Positions 1 through 5,385 of a stretch of 9,022 nucleotides of DNA are shown piece after piece. The stretch's first letter is position 1; the number at the start of each line of letters is the position of its first letter. This stretch comes from an uncultured Robinsoniella sp. (GTDB lineage Bacteria; Bacillota; Clostridia; Lachnospirales; Lachnospiraceae). Both the position numbers and the translations under genes were made by a program. The notes beneath the pieces are model-generated. The model saw nothing but the letters and a program-made list of their open reading frames with translations, did no database searches and was not told the origin of the DNA. The stretch covers positions 1 to 9,022 of the forward strand of contig UQCR01000177.1 in assembly GCA_900539655.1 (NCBI GenBank), in the 5' to 3' direction.

Positions 1-2
1 AG

Positions 3-365
3 GATTTCAGGGAAATGGCTGAAAAAAATGAATACATAAACGAAGCGTATCAGATTTTAAAGAGTATCAGTGAAGATGAGCGGAAAAGGCACGAATATGA
101 ATCCCGGGAAAAGGCAATTCGGGATCATAACCATATTCTGTACATAGCGAAAAAAGCTGAAGAACAAAGAGATCAAGCATTGGCTGAAGGAATAAAAGAA
201 GGAAAAAAAGAAGGCATAAAAGAAGGTATAGAAACCGGCTTAAAAATATTTATTCAATATAATCTTGAACAGGGTATTTTTCATGAACAGATAATAGAAA
301 ATCTTCAAAATCGTTTTCATCTGGATTATGATTCTGCAAATAAATACTATGAGAAATATAAATAA
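3..365 (+). CDS. Rpn family recombination-promoting nuclease / putative transposase, C-terminal part (5' partial)
   Basis: Only the last 120 or so codons are in the window. The frame is open to the left edge (residues DFRE precede the first Met at 15), so the ATG at 15 is probably internal. The visible part contains NEYINEAYQIL and a charged helix SEDERKRHEYESREKAIRD, then repeated KEG units (EGIKEGKKEGIKEGIETG), and a short helical tail. This pattern is typical of the C-terminal region of Rpn/PD-(D/E)XK nuclease-transposase family proteins, which are abundant in Lachnospiraceae and have been linked to RecA-independent recombination. The nuclease core with its catalytic residues would lie upstream and cannot be checked. 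The gene ends in TAA and is followed about 70 bases later by a strong terminator, so it is the last gene of its transcript. Family assignment is from pattern recognition of the tail only. Confidence 0.75.
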   Translation, partial: DFREMAEKNEYINEAYQILKSISEDERKRHEYESREKAIRDHNHILYIAKKAEEQRDQALAEGIKEGKKEGIKEGIETGLKIFIQYNLEQGIFHEQIIENLQNRFHLDYDSANKYYEKYK

Positions 366-437
366 CATGGAGCATTAATTCATAACATATCATTCATTCA
401 TCAGATCCATTCATCACTAACGAGAATTTCGGATGCT

Positions 438-475
438 CCTGCCCATAATGTAAACTCACATATGGGCAGGTTTTT
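438..475 (+). terminator. Intrinsic terminator of the Rpn-type gene
   Basis: A perfect 10-bp stem (CCTGCCCATA, 438-447, with TATGGGCAGG, 461-470) is followed directly by five T. The loop can be extended by TGT/ACA (449-451 with 458-460). The T run lies only on the plus-strand side, so it serves the plus-strand gene; the convergent ilvN has no matching T tract here, although the hairpin itself would also form in its transcript. Confidence 0.88.
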
Positions 476-488
476 AAGCATGATTTTT

Positions 489-515
489 GGACACGTGAGT
501 CGGAGGTGCGGACAC
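489..515. repeat. Short direct repeat GGACAC, 21-base period, downstream of ilvN
   Basis: GGACAC occurs at 489-494 and again at 510-515, in a locally G+C-richer patch (GTGAGTCGGAGGTGC between the copies) just past the ilvN stop. No transposase is attached and no function is evident. It may be a remnant of an inserted sequence or chance. Confidence 0.3.
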
Positions 516-519
516 ATCG

Positions 520-1014
520 CTAGTTCAGCATTGCCTCAATTGCCACGCTGCCACCACGCACTATTTCAAAACGGTTAGTAAAATGTTTCTCGAAAAAATT
601 AATCAAGTCATTGTTTTTACTCTCATTATGAACACTTTCAATTAAAACAGCAGTCCGGTCGTAATCAATCAGCTTTACATCGAAAACTTCGGTGACATAT
701 TTCATTTCTATCAAGTCCGGTTCGGAACAACTGCTTAATTTCAGGTACATTACTTCTTTCATATGTGTTGCAGTATTGGTAAAATCAGTGACTTTTATTA
801 CTTCTATGCTCCGGTTTAGCTGTTTTTTGATCTGCTCGAAAGTCCGGTCATCACTGGTTAAACTAATTGTCATACGGGAGATAGTAATATCTTCTGTGGG
901 ACCTACAGTCAGGCTGTTTAAATTATAGGATTTTCCGGAGAACAGGCCTGAAATGCGTGCCAGAACACCCACCTCATTTTCAACTAAAAGGCTGATCCAT
1001 CGTTTTTTCATCAT
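520..1014 (-). CDS. ilvN: Acetolactate synthase small (regulatory) subunit
   Basis: 164 residues, the usual length for the small subunit of acetohydroxyacid synthase, which binds the IlvB catalytic subunit, raises its activity and usually confers valine feedback inhibition. An N-terminal ACT domain (about residues 5-78) begins WISLLVENEVGVLARISGLF and carries YNLNSLTVGPTED and ISRMTI; G16 and N31 match the glycine and asparagine known to be needed for valine inhibition in E. coli IlvH, so feedback control is probably kept. A C-terminal domain follows and ends EIVRGGSVAIEAMLN. I chose the ATG at 1014 because GGAGG (1026-1030) lies 11 bases upstream. A GTG at 1026 in the same frame overlaps that ribosome site and is less likely. 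The start lies inside the end of ilvB (35-base overlap), which points to translational coupling and a 1:1 complex. Confidence 0.93.
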   Translation of the reverse strand: MMKKRWISLLVENEVGVLARISGLFSGKSYNLNSLTVGPTEDITISRMTISLTSDDRTFEQIKKQLNRSIEVIKVTDFTNTATHMKEVMYLKLSSCSEPDLIEMKYVTEVFDVKLIDYDRTAVLIESVHNESKNNDLINFFEKHFTNRFEIVRGGSVAIEAMLN

Positions 1015-2752
1015 CTGTTTTCTCACCTCCCATCATCATATCTTTTAGTGAATTTCCAGGGGGAACGATTGGCAGTACATTTTCTTCCCGTTGAATGATA
1101 AACTCTATTAAGGTAGGTAATTTCGTATTTTTCTTTGCCTCTAATAATGCAGTTATAATCTCTTCTTTTTCTTGTACCCGAATACCGTTAGCGCCATAGC
1201 TTTTTGCCAGACTGATAAAATCGGGAATATATTCGGGGCAGCATTCTGACGGGGAATTGCATGTAATGGAACAGCTTTTACGGTAGCGCATACAAGTACT
1301 GGAATATCTTTTCTGAAAAAACATCTCCTGCCATTGCCGGACATTACCTAAGTATCCATTATTCATAATGCATATGATAATGGGCAATTCATAAACCATG
1401 GCAGTTGCCAGCTCCTGTATATTCATCTGTATACCGCCATCACCGCAAATAGTAATGACATCCTTATCCGGATTTCCCAATTTCGCTCCTATCGCTGCCG
1501 GAAAGCCATACCCCATGGTGCCTAGTCCCCCTGAAGTCAGCATTTGCTTTGATTCTGTCAGCTCTAGAAACTGGGTAGCCCAAAGCTGATTTTGACCTAC
1601 ATCCGTTGTGATCACAGCGTCAGTAAAAATATTGTTTATTTCATTGATAATAGCCAGCGGTGTCACACCTTTTTCACCTTTTTGCTCTATTCCAAGAGGA
1701 TGTCGCTGTTTCCAGGAATTAATCTGCTGTTTCCATACGGCTATCTCTAATGGTACGGCTTTATCCAAGAAGTCCAGGATCGCATTTTTGGCATCTGCCA
1801 CAATCGGTATTTTTACTTCAATGTTTCTGGAAATAGATGCAGGATCAATATCTACGTGGATTATTGCTGCTTTCTTGGCAAATTCTCTGACTTTTCCGGT
1901 AATACGATCATTAAAACGTACCCCAATGGAAAAAAGTACATCGCATTCACTGATTGCTGTATTCGCTGCATAACTGCCATGAATGCCAAGGTTTCCAATG
2001 TACAGAGGATGATTGGTTGGAACAGCTCCTTTACCCATAATCGTAGTGACTACCGGAATACCTGTTTTTTCAGCCAGTTTTGTCATCTCTGTACCAGCGT
2101 GGGCAAGATTGACCCCTCCGCCCAAAAGAAACACCGGTCTTCTGGAGTTTTCGAGACATTCCAATGCCTTTTTTACCTGTCCGGTATGAACAGCTGTATT
2201 TGGCTTATAGCTTCTTATTTCAATCTGTTTGGGATATATGTCACATCCAAGTTCCTGCTGAATATCTTTTGGCAAGTCTACAACTACAACGCCAGGCTTA
2301 CCGGATCTCGCAATATAAAATGCTTTCTTAATAATTGCAGCCAACTCGTCACGCTTACGAACCGTAACTGCATATTTACTTATACTTCTGGTAATTCCTA
2401 CAATGTCGACTTCCTGGAAAGCATCATTCCCGATTAAATGAGTGGGTACCTGACCCGTAAAACAAACGAGAGGCACACTGTCATAATTTGCCGTAGCAAT
2501 ACCGGTAATCAAGTTTGTCGCACCCGGACCACTGGTTACCAGGCAAACTCCTGCCTTACCCGTTGATCTTGAATATCCATCGGCTGCATGGATTAATCCC
2601 TGCTCATGTCTAGGGAGAATTACCTGAATCCCCTCACTTCCATAGAGGGCATTGAATAAATCAATAGCCTGACCACCGGGATAAGCAAATATTGTATCTA
2701 CTTTTTCTTCCTTTAATGCTTTCACAAATAACTCTGCTCCTGATATTTGCAT
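980..2752 (-). CDS. ilvB: Acetolactate synthase (acetohydroxyacid synthase) large catalytic subunit
   Basis: 590 residues, slightly longer than the usual 550-570. This ThDP-, FAD- and Mg-dependent cytoplasmic enzyme joins two pyruvates to acetolactate, or pyruvate with 2-ketobutyrate, at the start of branched-chain amino acid synthesis. Seen: N-terminal ThDP domain with AYPGGQAIDLF and catalytic Glu50 in PRHEQG; SGPGATN (75-80); central FAD domain with RFNDRITG (279-286); C-terminal ThDP-binding GDG (437-439) to NN (464-465); then YLGNVRQWQ. The RFNDR motif and linked ilvN indicate the FAD-type biosynthetic enzyme rather than catabolic AlsS. Two oddities: a cysteine-rich insert at about 484-507 (C487, C494, C498, C504, C505) in the active-site loop, and a hydrophilic tail after DMMMGG produced by the overlap with ilvN. 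Start at 2752 is set by AGGAGG 8 bases upstream; an ATG at 2779 would put the operator inside the gene. It follows tetR in the same direction. Confidence 0.95.
   Translation of the reverse strand: MQISGAELFVKALKEEKVDTIFAYPGGQAIDLFNALYGSEGIQVILPRHEQGLIHAADGYSRSTGKAGVCLVTSGPGATNLITGIATANYDSVPLVCFTGQVPTHLIGNDAFQEVDIVGITRSISKYAVTVRKRDELAAIIKKAFYIARSGKPGVVVVDLPKDIQQELGCDIYPKQIEIRSYKPNTAVHTGQVKKALECLENSRRPVFLLGGGVNLAHAGTEMTKLAEKTGIPVVTTIMGKGAVPTNHPLYIGNLGIHGSYAANTAISECDVLFSIGVRFNDRITGKVREFAKKAAIIHVDIDPASISRNIEVKIPIVADAKNAILDFLDKAVPLEIAVWKQQINSWKQRHPLGIEQKGEKGVTPLAIINEINNIFTDAVITTDVGQNQLWATQFLELTESKQMLTSGGLGTMGYGFPAAIGAKLGNPDKDVITICGDGGIQMNIQELATAMVYELPIIICIMNNGYLGNVRQWQEMFFQKRYSSTCMRYRKSCSITCNSPSECCPEYIPDFISLAKSYGANGIRVQEKEEIITALLEAKKNTKLPTLIEFIIQREENVLPIVPPGNSLKDMMMGGEKTDDEKTMDQPFS
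1026..1030 (-). promoter_or_regulatory. Ribosome binding site of ilvN, inside ilvB
   Basis: GGAGG on the minus strand, 11 bases before the ATG at 1014 and 14 before an adjacent in-frame ATG at 1011. It overlaps the alternative GTG start at 1026, so it argues for one of the ATG codons. Confidence 0.65.
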
Positions 2753-2760
2753 TTTCGATT

Positions 2761-2766
2761 CCTCCT
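2761..2766 (-). promoter_or_regulatory. Ribosome binding site of ilvB
   Basis: AGGAGG on the minus strand, 8 bases before the ATG at 2752. It fixes the start and excludes the upstream in-frame ATG at 2779, which lacks such a site. Confidence 0.85.
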
Positions 2767-2773
2767 TTTTAGT

Positions 2774-2791
2774 ATGCAAGTACTTGCTTGC
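2774..2791 (-). promoter_or_regulatory. Candidate TetR operator in front of ilvB
   Basis: Minus strand GCAAGCAAGTACTTGCAT, containing a perfect 12-bp palindrome GCAAGTACTTGC (2776-2787). The same sequence, 16 of 18 bases identical, occurs on the -10 box of the tetR promoter at 3453-3470. It lies 21 bases upstream of the ilvB start codon, in the leader or promoter, so a bound repressor would block initiation or passage of polymerase. The sharing of a palindromic site between a TetR gene and its neighbour is the usual sign of a direct target. Binding is inferred. Confidence 0.72.
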
Positions 2792-2808
2792 TTTTTGATT
2801 ATTATTAA

Positions 2809-2835
2809 ACGGTACTATCCAAGAGATGGTACCGT
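2809..2835 (-). terminator. Weak hairpin between tetR and ilvB
   Basis: A 7-bp stem ACGGTAC/GTACCGT (2829-2835 with 2809-2815 on the minus strand), with a possible inner CCA/TGG helix, lies five bases past the tetR stop. It is followed by TTAATAATAATC rather than a T run, so termination would be partial. It may end most tetR transcripts while letting some read into ilvB. The 87-base gap is too short for a T-box leader. Confidence 0.4.
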
Positions 2836-2839
2836 CGAA

Positions 2840-3418
2840 TTATTTATTCATTATTCCATGAACAAATGCTGTAACCGTTTGTTTTATAAAAGTATCCCTG
2901 TTAGTTTTAACAAGATTCTGTTCAAAAGAAGCACTAAGAAACGTATATCCAAATGTACTTGAAAAAATTGTCATGGCCAGACATTCAAAATCAGAATGAG
3001 GTATTATCCCCTTCTGCTCCATTCTTTCAAAATATGCTATAAGAGAAGAAATAAATGCCTGGGGTATTTTCATAATCAGAGGCGCTACTTCATCATAGAT
3101 CTGCGGCGCCCGAAGTCCAATGGAGAGTTTAACAAAATCAGAAGTTATTCGGTTCATATATTCTGCCATAAACATTTCCAAGTCTGACTGCAAATCCCAT
3201 TGTACATTTTGAAATACTTCCGGAGTAATATTTCCCCGCCATTTTTCCTGCTCCATACCACACATTATCATCTGCTTTTTATTGGAAAATTTCCGGAATA
3301 AGGTACATTCATTTACACCCGCTAATTTGGCAATATCCTTCGTTGTTGTTGCAACATAACCTTTGCTTCTTACCAGTGTCATCGCTGCATCTATGATTTT
3401 TTGGCTTGTTTCATCCAT
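2840..3418 (-). CDS. TetR/AcrR family transcriptional regulator, likely repressor of itself and ilvBN
   Basis: 192 residues, normal for the family. The N-terminal DNA-binding domain (about 5-50) shows the usual run: KIIDAAMTLVRSKGYVATTT, then the helix-turn-helix DIAKLAGVNECTLFRKFSNK. The remainder (about 60-192) is the variable helical ligand-binding and dimer domain, with no recognisable ligand signature; the inducer is unknown. It is the first gene of a minus-strand block with ilvB and ilvN, 87 bases upstream of ilvB. Its own promoter carries a palindromic site repeated before ilvB, so self-repression and control of ilvBN are likely (inference). Many TetR proteins respond to small hydrophobic compounds or metabolites; a branched-chain intermediate or acyl-CoA would be reasonable candidates but nothing in the sequence proves it. 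The ribosome site (AAGGCGAG) is weak, which suits a low-level regulator. Confidence 0.9.
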   Translation of the reverse strand: MDETSQKIIDAAMTLVRSKGYVATTTKDIAKLAGVNECTLFRKFSNKKQMIMCGMEQEKWRGNITPEVFQNVQWDLQSDLEMFMAEYMNRITSDFVKLSIGLRAPQIYDEVAPLIMKIPQAFISSLIAYFERMEQKGIIPHSDFECLAMTIFSSTFGYTFLSASFEQNLVKTNRDTFIKQTVTAFVHGIMNK

Positions 3419-3452
3419 ATTCTTCTCGCCTTTCTGTCATGCTTTCTGTTAT

Positions 3453-3470
3453 GCAAGCAAGCACTTTCAT
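3453..3470 (+). promoter_or_regulatory. Candidate TetR operator in the tetR promoter
   Basis: GCAAGCAAGCACTTTCAT, matching the ilvB-side site at 2774-2791 at 16 of 18 positions, read on the opposite strand. It overlaps two bases of the tetR -10 box and covers the expected transcription start, an ideal place for autorepression. Its palindrome is imperfect compared with the ilvB copy, so affinity may be lower. Confidence 0.7.
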
Positions 3471-3497
3471 TCTATTAGAGTTTGTAACTATTGTCAA
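3469..3497 (-). promoter_or_regulatory. Sigma-A type promoter of tetR
   Basis: Minus strand TTGACA (3492-3497, perfect -35), 17-base spacer, TAGAAT (3469-3474, five of six to TATAAT). It is about 50 bases upstream of the tetR start and is the best consensus promoter in the window. The operator copy begins at its -10. Confidence 0.82.
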
Positions 3498-3548
3498 TAA
3501 ATATTTTTACATAATATAACTGGAAACTTCTTTTTTCCTTCCTCCCTG

Positions 3549-3580
3549 TTGTCATCATAATTATGCGGACCTGTTATATA
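3549..3580 (+). promoter_or_regulatory. Possible promoter of the diguanylate cyclase gene
   Basis: TTGTCA at 3549-3554 and an A+T-rich TGTTATATAA at 3572-3581, which could act as an extended -10 (TGnTATATA). The spacer of about 19-20 bases is longer than ideal. A 10-bp palindrome CATAATTATG (3556-3565) lies in the spacer and could be a regulator site. Confidence 0.38.
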
Positions 3581-3646
3581 ACTGATGTGGTAGCTGTAGT
3601 AAAATAAAAAAAGAACTACAAATTTACGAAAAAGGAGCGATTTCTC

Positions 3647-5305
3647 ATGAAATCATTAAAGACAAAAGTTATTGCACTGGTTTTGGGATGCATGCTGTTA
3701 TCTTCGTTTGTGATTGGAAGTTTCAGTATTTTAAGTTCGAAAAAAGCTGTGTCGGAAGATTCTGCCCAAATCATGAATTTATTATGTGAAAATAAGTCTA
3801 AGGAAATCAGTGCTCTGTTGTCCCGGATTGAACAATCGGTTAACACGCTGACTCTATATGCTTCAAGACAGATCGTAGACACTGATAAATTTAAGAAAGA
3901 TTCTTCTTATGTAGATCAATTTACCGAGCATTTAACGGACATTGCTATAAATGCTGCCGCAAATACCGAAGGTGCTATGACCGTATATATTCGTTACAAC
4001 CCGGAATATACCAGTCCCACATCCGGACTGTTTTGCAGTAAAAGCAGTACTGACAGTACTTTTAAGTCATTGGAGCCTACAAATCTATCCCTCTATGACC
4101 CATCGGATACTTCCAGAGTTGGTTGGTTTTATGAACCTGCAAAAAACAAAAAGGGAACCTGGATGGAACCTTACCTTAATGACAACATTAATATAGAGAT
4201 GATTTCTTATGTTATTCCGTTTTACGCAAATGATGTATTTATCGGCGTTGTTGGTATGGATATCGATTTTAGCGTACTTCAGACAATTGTTGAAGAGACG
4301 ACTGTTTATGAGAATGGTTATGCTTATTTAACTGATGAAAATGCAAATCTTATCTACCATCAGGACTTGCCCAGGGGTACCTCTTTAATGGATTATAATA
4401 ATGGAGAATTTCGTGCAGCGGCAGAAGCACTTCTGAAAGATTCCAGTCAGGAATCACTGATTACTTATAACTATCATGGCTATCAGCGAAAAGCTTCATT
4501 TCGAAGTCTGCAAAATGGCATGCGTCTGGTTCTTGCCGCTCCTACTTCTGATATTGACAAACAGGCAAATCAGCTAATTCTTCAGATATTAATAGCATCT
4601 TTTGTGATTGTTGCACTTACGATTATATTTACCTTTATTTTTACCAGACGTCTTGTGAAACCGCTTCTGGAATTAACTGATGCCGCACAAAAAATAGCCG
4701 CTGGTGATTTAAGTATTTCCATAACACATCATTCCAAAGATGAAGTAGGAACTTTAGCTGAAAGCTTTCGCGAAACCGTAAAACATCTTCACAAATATAT
4801 TTCCTATATTAATGAGCTTGCATACCGTGATCCTCTTACCGGAGTAAAAAACAAGACTGCATACTTAGAAGTTGCAAATCAGATGGATGAACTTGCAAGG
4901 TTAAAACGTCCTGAATTTGCCGTAATTGTATTTGATATCAATGGTCTGAAAACTGTGAATGACACCTATGGACATGACTTCGGTGATATTCTAATCGCTG
5001 ATACCTGTAAAATCATCTGCAACACGTTCAAACAAAGTCCTATTTATCGGATCGGTGGAGATGAATTTGTTGCTTTATTGGAAAAAGAAGATTATAAAAA
5101 TAGTATTCAGCTCCTGAGTCAGATGCAGCATGATATCGATGTTTACAACGAACAGCCTCATAATAAAATCAAAATTTCTGTAGCTAAGGGAATCGCGGTA
5201 TACTCAGAAGCAACAGACTTTACATTCCAGGATGTATTCAAAAGAGCTGATAATGCAATGTATTTTAATAAAGCAAAGATGAAATCCCAGAACGATAAAA
5301 AATAA
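3647..5305 (+). CDS. Membrane sensor diguanylate cyclase (dCache-HAMP-GGDEF)
   Basis: 552 residues. Layout: short N-terminus, membrane helix about 7-30, extracellular double-Cache sensor about 35-300 (with VGWFYEPAKNKKGTWMEPY and GVVGMDIDF, typical of Cache_1 sensors), second membrane helix about 310-333, HAMP about 334-386 (RRLVKPLLELTDAAQKIAAGD), GGDEF domain about 390-548. The cyclase joins two GTP into cyclic di-GMP. Key residues are intact: DPLTG (395-399), metal-binding D430, substrate residues N438 and D447, and GGDEF at 470-474. The product-inhibition RxxD site expected at 461-464 reads FKQS, so feedback by bound cyclic di-GMP at that site is probably absent. An outside ligand, perhaps an amino acid or other small molecule, would set activity; it cannot be told from sequence. 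AAGGAG lies 9 bases before the ATG. The gene is alone between divergent tetR and a terminator. Confidence 0.93.
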   Translation: MKSLKTKVIALVLGCMLLSSFVIGSFSILSSKKAVSEDSAQIMNLLCENKSKEISALLSRIEQSVNTLTLYASRQIVDTDKFKKDSSYVDQFTEHLTDIAINAAANTEGAMTVYIRYNPEYTSPTSGLFCSKSSTDSTFKSLEPTNLSLYDPSDTSRVGWFYEPAKNKKGTWMEPYLNDNINIEMISYVIPFYANDVFIGVVGMDIDFSVLQTIVEETTVYENGYAYLTDENANLIYHQDLPRGTSLMDYNNGEFRAAAEALLKDSSQESLITYNYHGYQRKASFRSLQNGMRLVLAAPTSDIDKQANQLILQILIASFVIVALTIIFTFIFTRRLVKPLLELTDAAQKIAAGDLSISITHHSKDEVGTLAESFRETVKHLHKYISYINELAYRDPLTGVKNKTAYLEVANQMDELARLKRPEFAVIVFDINGLKTVNDTYGHDFGDILIADTCKIICNTFKQSPIYRIGGDEFVALLEKEDYKNSIQLLSQMQHDIDVYNEQPHNKIKISVAKGIAVYSEATDFTFQDVFKRADNAMYFNKAKMKSQNDKK

Positions 5306-5319
5306 CTTGATGTACTTTT

Positions 5320-5363
5320 ACAAAGACAAATAGAATACTATTCTCCATTCTATTTGTCTTTGT
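5320..5363. terminator. Long perfect hairpin between convergent genes
   Basis: A 17-bp perfect inverted repeat (5320-5336 with 5347-5363; core AAAGACAAATAGAAT), loop of 10 bases. It sits between the cyclase stop and the end of the convergent glycosidase-like gene. Neither side has a proper T run, but the arms are A/T-rich, so it may aid termination or protect 3' ends in both directions, together with the next hairpin on the plus strand. Confidence 0.6.
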
Positions 5364-5384
5364 TTCCGCGGGGCGGAATTTTTT
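5364..5384 (+). terminator. Intrinsic terminator of the diguanylate cyclase gene
   Basis: TTCCGC (5364-5369), loop GGG, GCGGAA (5373-5378), then six T (5379-5384). A compact G+C-rich stem with a T run, directly stacked behind the longer hairpin. It ends one base before the stop codon of the convergent gene. Confidence 0.85.
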
Positions 5385-5385
5385 C

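Noticed and set aside
400..425. Repeated CATTCAT units downstream of the Rpn gene as a CRISPR or tandem array
   Set aside because: Only two or three short imperfect units with no regular spacers.
1236..1308. Frameshift in ilvB as the cause of the cysteine-rich segment
   Set aside because: The conserved motifs on both sides (VRQWQEMFFQKRYSS and PDFISLAKSYG) are in one frame and the spacing suits a clean insert, so this is a genuine part of the protein.
692..2437. Several plus-strand open frames (692-928, 1398-1589, 1608-1973, 1856-2437)
   Set aside because: They lie antisense to ilvN and ilvB, which have intact conserved domains; the antisense products resemble no known family and lack ribosome sites.
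2753..2839. T-box or amino-acid riboswitch before ilvB
   Set aside because: The gap is only 87 bases, too short for a T-box, and I see no specifier loop or strong antiterminator/terminator pair.
2747..3187. Plus-strand open frames opposite tetR (2747-2962, 2996-3187)
   Set aside because: Shadows of the TetR gene and its 3' region; no ribosome site or recognisable domain.
3616..3882. Minus-strand open frame at the start of the diguanylate cyclase gene
   Set aside because: Antisense to the membrane helix and sensor of a clearly real gene.
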